From positions 4,742,964 to 4,776,865 of the forward strand of contig NZ_CP150484.1 in NCBI RefSeq assembly GCF_037997115.1: a stretch of 33,902 bases of DNA, given 5' to 3'. The notes under the pieces are model-generated. The model saw nothing but the letters and a program-made list of their open reading frames with translations, was not told where the DNA came from and searched no databases. Positions 22,905 to 30,765 of this stretch are shown here, one piece after another (the stretch's first letter is position 1; every line of letters starts with the position of its first letter). The stretch comes from Amycolatopsis coloradensis (GTDB lineage Bacteria > Actinomycetota > Actinomycetes > Mycobacteriales > Pseudonocardiaceae). Made by a program: the position numbers and the translations under genes.

Positions 22905-23496
22905 CCCCAGTCTGCTGGCGATTTCCGCCAAGATCGTGGTCGCCGGTGGATTCGGCGTGGGCAAGACGACCTTCGTCGGCTCCGTCTCCGAGGTCCCGCC
23001 ACTGAGCAACGAGGCCTGGATGACCGAGGCGGGGGCCGGCGTCGACGAGCTGGTGCCGCCCGGAACCAAATCCACCACCACGGTCGCGATGGACTTCGGC
23101 CGAATCACCCTGCGTGAGGACCTGCTCCTGTACCTGTTCGGCACCCCCGGACAGGCCCGGTTCTGGTTCCTCTGGGACGACCTCTCGCGCGGCGCGCTCG
23201 GCGCCGTCGTGCTGGTCGACACCAGCCGGATCGACCAGTCGTTCGCCGCGATCAACTACTTCGAGAACGACTCCGAGCTGCCGTTCATCGTCGCGGTCAA
23301 CCAGTTCGAGGGAATGCCGGTGCACGACCTCGAAGAGGTGCGCGACGCGCTGGCGCTGTCCCCGGACATCCCGCTGGTCACCTGCGACGCCCGCGACCCG
23401 AAGTCGGCGGTCGCGACGCTGCAGGAACTGGTGTCGCACACGCTGTCCCTCGCGGTGGTCTCCGGGCCTGGTCGCGAGTTCGCCGTACTCAGCTGA
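22879..23496 (+). CDS. cvnD: Conservon protein CvnD: MglA-like small GTPase
   Basis: A 205-residue Ras-like GTPase. Motifs: P-loop GGFGVGKTT (23-31), a switch region with KSTTTVAMDFG, G3 as LFGTPGQ, G4 as VNQFEG (NQ in place of NK), and G5-like TCDARD. It is the output switch of the conservon, by analogy with eukaryotic G-protein cycles, with CvnB as the likely regulator and CvnA upstream. ATG 22879 lies inside cvnC, with GAGAGG (22866-22871) seven bases upstream. The gene following by 24 bp encodes a flavoprotein, so an enzyme is probably part of the same operon. Confidence 0.93.
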   Translation: MDSSASRSDPSLLAISAKIVVAGGFGVGKTTFVGSVSEVPPLSNEAWMTEAGAGVDELVPPGTKSTTTVAMDFGRITLREDLLLYLFGTPGQARFWFLWDDLSRGALGAVVLVDTSRIDQSFAAINYFENDSELPFIVAVNQFEGMPVHDLEEVRDALALSPDIPLVTCDARDPKSAVATLQELVSHTLSLAVVSGPGREFAVLS

Positions 23497-23520
23497 ACGG
23501 TTCTGGGAGGAACGTCGAGG

Positions 23521-24747
23521 ATGCGCAAGGTTCTGATCGTCGGTGCCGGACAGTCGGGGTTGCAGCTGGCCTTGAGCTTGCTCGCGCACGACTACGACGT
23601 CACGGTGATGTCGGCGCGGACGCCGGACGAGATCCGGTCCGGGAAGGTGATGTCGACCCAGTGCATGTTCCACTCCGCTCTGCAGCACGAGCGGGACCAC
23701 AAGCTGAACCTGTGGGAGGAAGAGACCGTCAAGGTCGAAGGGCTCGGCGTTTCCATCGCGGGACCGGACTCCAGCCGGGTGCTGGACTGGTTCGGGCCGC
23801 TGGAGCACTACGCGCAGTCGGTGGACCAGCGGGTGAAGATGGCCGCCTGGCTCGAACTGGTGGAGGACCGCGGCGGCAAGGTCGTCATCCACGGCGTCAC
23901 CACGTCGGATCTCGCCCCGCTGGCGAAGCTGTACGACCTGGTCGTCATCGCGGCGGGCAAGGGTGAGCTGGTCCAGTTGTTCGACCGGATGCCGGAGCGT
24001 TCGCCCTACACCGAACCCCAGCGCGCGCTTTCGCTGGCTTACGTGCACGGACTGGAGCGCAGGCCCGAGCACCCGGACAAGGCGGCGGTGCGGTTCAACA
24101 TCATCCCCGGTGTGGGTGAGCTGTTCATGATCCCCGCGTACACGCTGAGCGGGAACTGCGACATCCTGTTCTTCGAGGGTGTCCCCGGCGGCCCGCTCGA
24201 CTGCTGGGACGACCGGCCGTCGCCGCAGCAGCATCTCGACCGGATCCTGTCGCTGATGAAGCAGTTCCTGCCGTGGGAGTACGAGCGGTCCCGGAACGCC
24301 GTGCTGACCGACGACAAGGCGACGCTGGCGGGCGGATACACGCCCGTCGTGCGGAACGCGGTCGGCAAGCTCGACTCGGGGACCGCCGTGCTCGGCATGG
24401 CCGACGTCGTGGTGGCCAACGACCCGATCACCGGCCAGGGTTCCAACAACGCGAGCCACTGCGCGGCGTCCTATCTGGACTCGATCCTCGAACGCGGCGA
24501 CAAGCCGTTCGACGAGGAGTGGATGTCCGCGTCGTTCGAGAAGTACTGGGAGTACGCCCAGCACGTGACGACCTGGACCAACGCGATGCTGCAGCCGCCG
24601 CCCCCGCACGTGCTCCAGATCATCGGCGCGGCGGGGGAGAAGCCCGCCGTGGCGAAGCGGTTCGCGAACGGGTTCTCCGATCCGACCGACTTCCAGCACT
24701 GGTTCCTGGACCCCGCGAAAGCGGAGAAATACCTGGCCGAGGTCTGA
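23521..24747 (+). CDS. Styrene/indole monooxygenase (StyA-like) flavoprotein
   Basis: A 408-residue FAD-dependent monooxygenase of the StyA group. The dinucleotide fold is at the N-terminus (KVLIVGAGQSGLQLALSLL), with the group marks SVDQRVKMAAWLELVEDRGG, LVVIAAGKGELVQLFDR, and the second FAD contact GMADVVVANDPITGQGSNNAS. StyA enzymes epoxidise alkenes using reduced FAD from a separate reductase (StyB); no reductase gene is present here. It follows cvnD by 24 bp behind GGGAGG (23505-23510), so it looks like the fifth gene of the conservon operon, in the place where some conservons carry a cytochrome P450. A long hairpin ends the operon. The physiological substrate is unknown. Confidence 0.88.
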   Translation: MRKVLIVGAGQSGLQLALSLLAHDYDVTVMSARTPDEIRSGKVMSTQCMFHSALQHERDHKLNLWEEETVKVEGLGVSIAGPDSSRVLDWFGPLEHYAQSVDQRVKMAAWLELVEDRGGKVVIHGVTTSDLAPLAKLYDLVVIAAGKGELVQLFDRMPERSPYTEPQRALSLAYVHGLERRPEHPDKAAVRFNIIPGVGELFMIPAYTLSGNCDILFFEGVPGGPLDCWDDRPSPQQHLDRILSLMKQFLPWEYERSRNAVLTDDKATLAGGYTPVVRNAVGKLDSGTAVLGMADVVVANDPITGQGSNNASHCAASYLDSILERGDKPFDEEWMSASFEKYWEYAQHVTTWTNAMLQPPPPHVLQIIGAAGEKPAVAKRFANGFSDPTDFQHWFLDPAKAEKYLAEV

Positions 24748-24754
24748 TTCCAGG

Positions 24755-24796
24755 ACCGCGACGGTCCCGCGATCGGGTTCGCGGGGCTGTCGCGGT
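24755..24796 (+). terminator. Terminator hairpin of the conservon operon
   Basis: An 18-bp stem with two G-U pairs (24755-24772 with 24779-24796) closes on the 6-base loop TCGGGT. It starts eight bases after the stop of the monooxygenase gene. No T tract follows. Position and stability support termination of the five-gene operon. Confidence 0.75.
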
Positions 24797-24865
24797 GCGC
24801 CGTTTCGGGCTACCGTGGTCACCGTCTGTGAGTACGGTCGGTGACGGCAGCGGAGGTGCGGCTCG

Positions 24866-25720
24866 ATGCGTTCGATGTGGAAGGGCTCGGTGTCCTTCGG
24901 GCTGGTGAGCATCCCGATCCAGCTGTACGCGGCCACCGAGAACAAGAACGTCTCGCTGCGCCAGGTGCACGAGGCCGACGGCGGCCGGATCCAGTACAAG
25001 CGGTTCTGCACGATCGACGGCGAGGAAGTGCCCTACGCCGAGATCGCCAAGGGCTACGAACTGCCCGACGGCGAGATGGTCGTGCTCACCGACGAGGACA
25101 TGTCCGAGCTGCCGCTGGCGTCGTCGCGGGCGATCGACGTGCTCGAGTTCGTGCCGCTGGAGTCCATCGACCCGATCCAGTTCGACAAGACCTACTACCT
25201 CGAACCGCAGAAGAACGCCGTCAAACCGTACGTGGTCCTGCGTGACGCGCTGCAGAAGGCGAGCCACGTGGCGGTCGCGAAGGTCGCCATCCGGCAGCGG
25301 GAGACGCTCGCGATCCTGCGGGTCCACAGCGACGTCCTGACGATGACGACGATGTTGTGGCCCGACGAGGTCCGCGTCCCGGACTTCGGGTTCCTGCACG
25401 ACGATCCGCCGCAGGTGCGGCCGCAGGAGCTGACGATGGCGGGTTCGCTGATCGACTCGCTCTCGGAGCCGGTGTTCGAGCAGGACAAGTACACCGATTC
25501 CTACCGTGAGGCCCTGGAAGCCATGATCGAGGCCAAGGCCGCGGGCAACCAGACGACGAAGCCGAAGGTCGTCGGCGCGAAGGCCGACGTCGTCGACCTC
25601 ATGGAGGCATTGCAGGCCAGTGTGAGCGAGGCGAAGAAGAGCCGGAAGCCCGCAGCCGCCAAGAAGACCACGGCGGCCAAGAAACCCGCGTCGGGCAAGC
25701 GAACCCCGAAGAGCGCCTGA
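24866..25720 (+). CDS. ku: DNA end-binding protein Ku
   Basis: A 284-residue bacterial Ku, the homodimeric ring that threads onto double-strand breaks and recruits LigD in non-homologous end joining. The start MRSMWKGSVSFGLVSIPIQL, the RFCTIDGEEVPYAEIAKGYE stretch and MTTMLWPDEVR are typical. Residues after about 255 form a Lys/Ala-rich tail (KKSRKPAAAKKTTAAKKP), the C-terminal extension that aids DNA binding and release in longer Ku proteins. ATG 24866 has GGAGGTG nine bases ahead. It stands alone: the LigD-like gene at 14578-16020 has a degenerate ligase domain, so an active ligase must be elsewhere in the genome. Confidence 0.95.
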   Translation: MRSMWKGSVSFGLVSIPIQLYAATENKNVSLRQVHEADGGRIQYKRFCTIDGEEVPYAEIAKGYELPDGEMVVLTDEDMSELPLASSRAIDVLEFVPLESIDPIQFDKTYYLEPQKNAVKPYVVLRDALQKASHVAVAKVAIRQRETLAILRVHSDVLTMTTMLWPDEVRVPDFGFLHDDPPQVRPQELTMAGSLIDSLSEPVFEQDKYTDSYREALEAMIEAKAAGNQTTKPKVVGAKADVVDLMEALQASVSEAKKSRKPAAAKKTTAAKKPASGKRTPKSA

Positions 25721-25739
25721 CCCTCCTTTATGGACTGTT

Positions 25740-25764
25740 GTGCCCGGTGGCACCCGCCGGGTAC
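25740..25764 (+). terminator. Hairpin terminator after ku
   Basis: An 11-bp stem with two G-U pairs (25740-25750 with 25754-25764) closes on the 3-base loop CAC, 20 bp after the ku stop. It probably separates ku from the Cys-rich small gene. Confidence 0.55.
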
Positions 25765-25870
25765 CACGACACGCCGCGCGTATGCCAGGATTTGTCGTCC
25801 CTCGGTGGTAATAAGGCAATCGAGGAGAACTTTTCCGAAGCGATCTTCGATCCTGATCGCGGGAGGCGGC

Positions 25871-26083
25871 ATGACCATGGAGTGCGCGTTCTGCGCCGGC
25901 GGGCTCGATCACTGCCACGGGACCCTGGTGGTCCACGTCGACGGTGGTTTCACCGAATGCAGCGAAGACGGCTGCGTCGACCTCGACTTCTCCCGGCACG
26001 CGCTGACGATCGACTGTTTCGACGTCGACGGCGGCTGCTCGTGCGCGGAGATGGCGGCACGGCTGCTGCTGCGGGCTTCTTGA
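25871..26083 (+). CDS. Small Cys/His-rich protein (70 aa), possible zinc-binding
   Basis: A 70-residue acidic protein with a metal-site-like N-terminus, MECAFCAGGLDHCHG (CxxC followed by HCH), and further Cys residues at FTECSEDGC, TIDCFD and GGCSC. ATG 25871 has GGGAGG four bases ahead, in a longer open frame whose upstream part is not needed. The even spacing of Cys and His suggests binding of zinc or another metal; this is inference. I do not recognise a named family. It lies between ku and a DUF2795 gene but is on its own strand with no operon partner. Confidence 0.7.
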   Translation: MTMECAFCAGGLDHCHGTLVVHVDGGFTECSEDGCVDLDFSRHALTIDCFDVDGGCSCAEMAARLLLRAS

Positions 26084-26191
26084 CCGGCGGCCAATACACC
26101 AGTCCGGCCCGATTCGGGCGATCGCGCCCGATTGCCACTCGAAGGTGTATGCGTTCGTGTACATCGTGGCCGGGAATGTGTTAACTATGAC

Positions 26192-26234
26192 GGGGTCCTC
26201 CGGCTCTCCCTCCCCCTCGGAGCCGGGGGACCCC
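26192..26234. terminator. Hairpin between convergent small genes
   Basis: GGGGTCCTCCGGCTC (26192-26206) pairs with 26220-26234 over 15 bp with one G-U wobble, around a 13-base loop. It is six bp after the stop of the minus-strand DUF2795 gene. GGACCCCTTCATG, just on its right, resembles family A arms, so it may be a diverged member. Confidence 0.65.
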
Positions 26235-26240
26235 TTCATG

Positions 26241-26462
26241 TCACGGTGCTTCCTTCGCGGTGTCGTGGATCGGCGCCCCGTTGTAGGAGCGGATGGCCTC
26301 CCAAACACCGTCCCCGTCCGCGTAGTCACGGGCGGGCAGCGTGCCCAAGGGGCCTAGGACATCGTCGCCCGCTCCGGCCGCCGCGGCGGCCCGCAGGAGT
26401 TCGTCGCGTCCACACGGGTACTTCGCTTCCGTCAAGTACGGGCGAGGGTCCGTCCCTGCCAT
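26241..26462 (-). CDS. DUF2795 domain-containing protein
   Basis: A 73-residue protein matching DUF2795 (PYLTEAKYPCGRDELLRAA, DVLGPLGTLPARDYADGDGVWEAI), a small helical domain common in actinobacteria with no established function. The ATG at 26462 has a strong AAGGAGG seven bases ahead. A stable hairpin follows the stop. Its neighbours are other small uncharacterised proteins. Confidence 0.85.
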   Translation of the reverse strand: MAGTDPRPYLTEAKYPCGRDELLRAAAAAGAGDDVLGPLGTLPARDYADGDGVWEAIRSYNGAPIHDTAKEAP

Positions 26463-26527
26463 CGGCTTTCCTCCTTCTCGTCGTCCGATGCGGATACCCG
26501 GCGAACGGAGAACGAAAACGGCCCGGT

Positions 26528-26595
26528 CACCCGGCGTGAGGGGACGCCGGGTGCCCGGGACGTTCAGGAGCCGGTACCTGAGGGCTCGGTACCGG
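26528..26595 (-). terminator. Two consecutive hairpins after the DUF6131 gene
   Basis: CACCCGGCGT (26528-26537) pairs perfectly with 26544-26553 around GAGGGG. Next to it CCGGTACC (26571-26578) pairs with 26588-26595, extended to 11 bp by one G-U and two more pairs (26568-26598). Both lie downstream of the minus-strand DUF6131 gene and upstream of the DUF2795 gene; tandem terminators or a processed leader are possible. Confidence 0.55.
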
Positions 26596-26608
26596 TTCGG
26601 TCAGGTGC

Positions 26609-26764
26609 TCAGTACCAGTGGGCGCGACCGCCGATGGCCTTCCCGGTGTTCCCGAGAACGGCCAGGATGATGCCGATGACCGCCAGCGCGATCCCGATCG
26701 AGTACAGGACGGGGATGCTGGCGATGACACCGACGACAATCAGGATGACGCCGAGAATGATCAC
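26609..26764 (-). CDS. Small membrane protein, DUF6131 family
   Basis: A 51-residue, almost wholly hydrophobic protein with two membrane helices (IILGVILIVVGVIASIPVLY and SIGIALAVIGIILAVLG) and a short basic tail, GKAIGGRAHWY. This is the pattern of DUF6131, found in many mycolic-acid and related actinobacteria, function unknown. GTG 26764 follows GAAGGAGAAGG at good spacing; the longer open frame upstream is not needed. Confidence 0.85.
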   Translation of the reverse strand: MIILGVILIVVGVIASIPVLYSIGIALAVIGIILAVLGNTGKAIGGRAHWY

Positions 26765-26903
26765 GGGAACACCTTCTCCTTCGTAGTCGCCCCGGCCCGC
26801 GTTCCGCCGGAGTGTGGCTACCAAGGGGATTCCCGCCCCGATCGGCGGGAAACAGGTCCATCCGGCCGAAGTTTTCCCGCATTCGGCCTAGTGACTGCCC
26901 GGC

Positions 26904-26949
26904 CTCGTGAGTGGTGAGGACGGTTAGAACCGTCCTTACCACTCACGAG
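26904..26949. repeat. Palindromic repeat, family B (full-length copy)
   Basis: A near-perfect 22-bp inverted repeat (26904-26925 with 26928-26949) with one G-U pair and only AG at the centre. It starts with CTCGTGAGTGG and its centre reads GGTTAGAACC. It lies 10 bp after the stop of the minus-strand ahcY gene, so it probably ends that transcript. It is the reference unit for the copies at 3182, 11373 and 33865. Confidence 0.88.
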
Positions 26950-26959
26950 ACGGTCGAAC

Positions 26960-28435
<1,476 letters not shown>

Positions 28436-28560
28436 GGGTTCTCCAATCATCAAGGAAGGCAGGGCGGAGCTGTCCTTTACGCCCGTGGCGGAAAGGACGG
28501 TGTCACTGCGGGGTTCAGCGCACGGCCTCGACGACGAGGGCCGGAAAAGGGTTCAGACGC

Positions 28561-28590
28561 AACAAAGGCACCTCCACAGTGGGAGGCGCC
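28561..28590 (-). terminator. Riboswitch expression-platform terminator
   Basis: On the minus strand GGCGCCTCC (28590-28582) pairs with GGAGGTGCC (28575-28567) through one G-U pair, around the loop CACTGT, followed by TTTGTT. The left arm contains the GCGCCT (28589-28584) needed for the aptamer pseudoknot, so the two structures exclude each other. It lies about 125 bases before the ahcY start codon. Confidence 0.75.
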
Positions 28591-28653
28591 CTTACGTCTG
28601 TCGCAGCGGGCCGAGCGTGGCGGAAGAATTCCGTCGCAGCGCCTCTCGACCCG
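28583..28653 (-). promoter_or_regulatory. Predicted SAH riboswitch aptamer
   Basis: On the minus strand: P1 is CGGGTCGAG (28653-28645) with CTCGGCCCG (28615-28607), nine pairs with one G-U. After it comes GGCGCTGCGAC, which fits the conserved GCGCUGCRAC of SAH aptamers. A 5-bp hairpin (CGGAA/TTCCG) follows, then CCACGCTCGG close to the family's CCAGGCUCGG. After a 17-base linker ending in AAGG, GCGCCT (28589-28584) pairs with AGGCGC (28644-28639) as the pseudoknot. The downstream gene is ahcY, the known target of this class. SAH binding would hold GCGCCT and block the terminator, so SAH turns the gene on. One deviation (ACG for AGG) was noted. Confidence 0.82.
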
Positions 28654-28658
28654 GAACC

Positions 28659-28688
28659 AGAATGGCAAAACGCCGCGAGCGCTGTCAA
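28659..28688 (-). promoter_or_regulatory. Promoter of ahcY
   Basis: On the minus strand TTGACA (28688-28683) is a perfect -35, and CATTCT (28664-28659) follows after 18 bases as a -10 that fits the pattern at its second and last positions. The expected start falls at about 28652, at the first bases of riboswitch stem P1. The -35 overlaps the dinB stop codon. Confidence 0.65.
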
Positions 28689-29746
28689 GGCGACACGGAT
28701 CGCTCCGCAGGCGAGAGGAATTCGGCGCGGACGCCCAGCAGGCGGACCGGTCTGCCGAGGTCGAACATGCCGAGCACGGCCAGCGCCGCCTTCTCGATTT
28801 CGGCGGGATCCGAGGTTCGCGCGGGCAGGGTCACGCTGTGCGTATGGGTCTGGAACGGGGCGAACCGGACCTTGACCGCGACTCGCGCGGCGGGCCTGCC
28901 TTCCTCGGCGACGTCCTGCGAGACGCGTTTCGCCAGTGCGACGACCTCCGCGGCCATGGCCTCCGGATCGGTGAGGTTCTGTTGAAAAGTCGTCTCACGG
29001 CTACGGGATCGCGCGACGTACGGCGTCGCGGTGACCTCGGCGTCGCCGATTCCGCCGGCCAGGATCCGATACCACGGGCCGAGCTTCGGACCGAACCGGG
29101 CCGCGAGGTCCGCCACATCGGCGCCGGCCAGTTCCAGCACGGTGTGATAGCCGGCCTCGGCGAGCTTCTTCGTGGTCTTGGTGCCGATGCCCCAAAGGGC
29201 GTCCGTCGGCCGCTCGGCCATGACGTCCCACCAGTTGTCCTGGACGAGCCGGAAGACCCCCGCCGGTTTGGCGAATCCGGTGGCGAGTTTGGCACGCAGC
29301 TTGTTGTCCCCGACGCCGACGGAGCAGGAAAGCCCGGTCTCTTCGGCCACTTCCCGCCGGATGTCGGCGGCGAGTGCTTCGGGATCGTCTGAGGTGACGC
29401 CGAGGAACGCTTCGTCCCAGCCGAGCACTTCGACGACCACGGGGAATTCCCGCAGCGTCGCCATCACCTGATCGGAGACCTCTTGGTACGCGGGCGGGTC
29501 CGTGGCGAGGAAGATCGCCTCAGGGCAGCGTTTTGCGGCGGTTCGCAGGGGCATCCCGGACCGGATGCCGAACTCCCGAGCTTCGTACGACGCCGTCGCC
29601 ACCACGGCCCGTTCCGCCGGATCGCCCGTGCCGCCGACGATGACGGGCTTACCGCGCAGCTCAGGCCGCCGGGCGACCTCGACCGCCGCGATGAACTGGT
29701 CGAGGTCGACGTGGAGTACCCAGGGCACCCGCTCCCGGACGGCCAT
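28685..29746 (-). CDS. dinB: DNA polymerase IV, DinB2-type (Y family)
   Basis: A 353-residue translesion polymerase. Catalytic residues: Asp14 in LHVDLDQF, Asp111 and Glu112 in GWDEAFLG. The N-terminal stretch HVDLDQFIAAVE has Ile19 at the sugar-selecting steric gate, where E. coli DinB has Phe13 and Dpo4 Tyr12. Thumb, palm and little-finger regions are complete (VGVGDNKLRAKLATGFAKP, LWGIGTKTTKKL, SRSRETTF). The aliphatic gate is the mark of the mycobacterial DinB2 clade, which can insert ribonucleotides. ATG 29746 lies 10 bp after the stop of a YciI-like gene, so the two are an operon. The last codons overlap the ahcY promoter. No beta-clamp motif was checked. Confidence 0.9.
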   Translation of the reverse strand: MAVRERVPWVLHVDLDQFIAAVEVARRPELRGKPVIVGGTGDPAERAVVATASYEAREFGIRSGMPLRTAAKRCPEAIFLATDPPAYQEVSDQVMATLREFPVVVEVLGWDEAFLGVTSDDPEALAADIRREVAEETGLSCSVGVGDNKLRAKLATGFAKPAGVFRLVQDNWWDVMAERPTDALWGIGTKTTKKLAEAGYHTVLELAGADVADLAARFGPKLGPWYRILAGGIGDAEVTATPYVARSRSRETTFQQNLTDPEAMAAEVVALAKRVSQDVAEEGRPAARVAVKVRFAPFQTHTHSVTLPARTSDPAEIEKAALAVLGMFDLGRPVRLLGVRAEFLSPAERSVSP

Positions 29747-29756
29747 GAAACAGACC

Positions 29757-30182
29757 TTAAGCCCGTTCGGCGAGCTCGTCGCGCATCCGCTGCTCGTTCT
29801 CCTGCAGCTCGGTGGTGAAGTTCTCGCCGAAGTCCTCGGCTTCGAGGATCTTGCGGACCTCGAGCACGGTGTCGCCGGTCGGGGGAGTGGGGCAGCGCTT
29901 CGCCCACTCGATCGCCTCGGCGCGCGAAGGGACATCAACGATCCAGAAGCCGCCGACGAGTTCCTTGGCTTCGGTGAACGGGCCGTCGGTGACGGTGGCC
30001 CCTGCCGCGTTCAGCGTGACCCGTGCGCCCTTGGAGCTTTCCTGCAGGCCTTCGCCACCGACCAGCACTCCGGCGTCGAGCATCTCCTGGTTGAACTTCG
30101 CCATTGCGGTCAAAGCCTCCATCGGCGGCATCTTCCCGGCTTCGGAATCCTCGTCCGCCTTGATGATGATCATGAACCGCAT
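29757..30182 (-). CDS. YciI family protein (DGPF domain)
   Basis: A 141-residue protein of the YciI-like, PhnB-like DGPF group: MRFMIIIKADEDSEAG at the start, GGEGLQESSKGARV, and TVTDGPFTEAKELVGGFWIVDV with the family DGPF motif. Such proteins often act near ECF sigma factors or as putative hydrolases or sensors; their reaction is not established. ATG 30182 follows GGGAGGAAG. It lies 10 bp before dinB on the same strand, so it is probably co-transcribed; the link to DNA damage tolerance is only positional. Confidence 0.88.
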   Translation of the reverse strand: MRFMIIIKADEDSEAGKMPPMEALTAMAKFNQEMLDAGVLVGGEGLQESSKGARVTLNAAGATVTDGPFTEAKELVGGFWIVDVPSRAEAIEWAKRCPTPPTGDTVLEVRKILEAEDFGENFTTELQENEQRMRDELAERA

Positions 30183-30243
30183 GCGTCTTCCTCCCAGTGA
30201 ACCGGACGTATCGCCCGGACTCTACCGGTGGACGGGAAGACGA

Positions 30244-30510
30244 TCAGGGACGCCCGAACCGGGACAGGTGCACGATCACCGCCGCGGTCACGGTGATCAT
30301 CCCGGTCAACAGCAGGGTCGGACTGTCCACGATGATGCCCAGCAGCATCAACAGCCCCGCGGTGATGTCGAGGCTGAGAAGGAGAGCCAGGCGGAGCAGA
30401 GGGGGCCGGGCGGGCCTGCCAGACCGGAGCCGGGCGGCCAAAGCCGGCTCGGTGAGCTCGAACCAGCGCTCGATCTTCTCCAGCTCTTGCCGATCGTGAT
30501 GGCTCAGCAT
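30244..30510 (-). CDS. DUF3040 family small membrane protein
   Basis: An 88-residue protein with the DUF3040 start MLSHHDRQELEKIERWFELTEP, followed by two membrane helices (about 48-66 and 70-84). Function unknown; common in actinobacteria. ATG 30510 has AAGGAG six bases ahead, which removes a 13-residue extension. Confidence 0.85.
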   Translation of the reverse strand: MLSHHDRQELEKIERWFELTEPALAARLRSGRPARPPLLRLALLLSLDITAGLLMLLGIIVDSPTLLLTGMITVTAAVIVHLSRFGRP

Positions 30511-30664
30511 CGGGTTCTCCTTCGGCGCGCCCCGGCCGTCGACATCCACGGAATACCCAGGAGCGGAGCCGGATAAGCATCGAATTTCGCCGAGCTCTGT
30601 ATAACGACCTATATGGCCGAGGAACGAAGATCCTTCGAGGAGCTAACCATTGCGCCATTAGGGG

Positions 30665-30680
30665 TTTCAGCACGCTGAAA
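30665..30680. promoter_or_regulatory. Palindromic operator candidate upstream of the MetE-like gene
   Basis: TTTCAGC-AC-GCTGAAA is a perfect 7-bp dyad with a 2-base spacer, 85 bp upstream of the methyltransferase ATG. A second small dyad, CGAAG-ATC-CTTCG, is at 30625-30637. The size and spacing suit a dimeric repressor or activator. Confidence 0.5.
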
Positions 30681-30765
30681 GATCGTCAAGGAGGAGAAGG
30701 CTCTGTAGTTTTCCCGCTTGTGGCCAGGGCGGCCGCGGGCTGCGCCATCTGGGAGGACGCGAGCG

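Noticed and set aside
22885..25011. Minus-strand reading of about 708 codons opposite cvnD, the monooxygenase and the start of ku
   Set aside because: It crosses three well-supported genes and their terminator, with shadow-type composition.
24620..26329. Long minus-strand reading opposite ku and the Cys-rich gene
   Set aside because: It is antisense to ku, whose family match is unambiguous, and shows no domain of its own.
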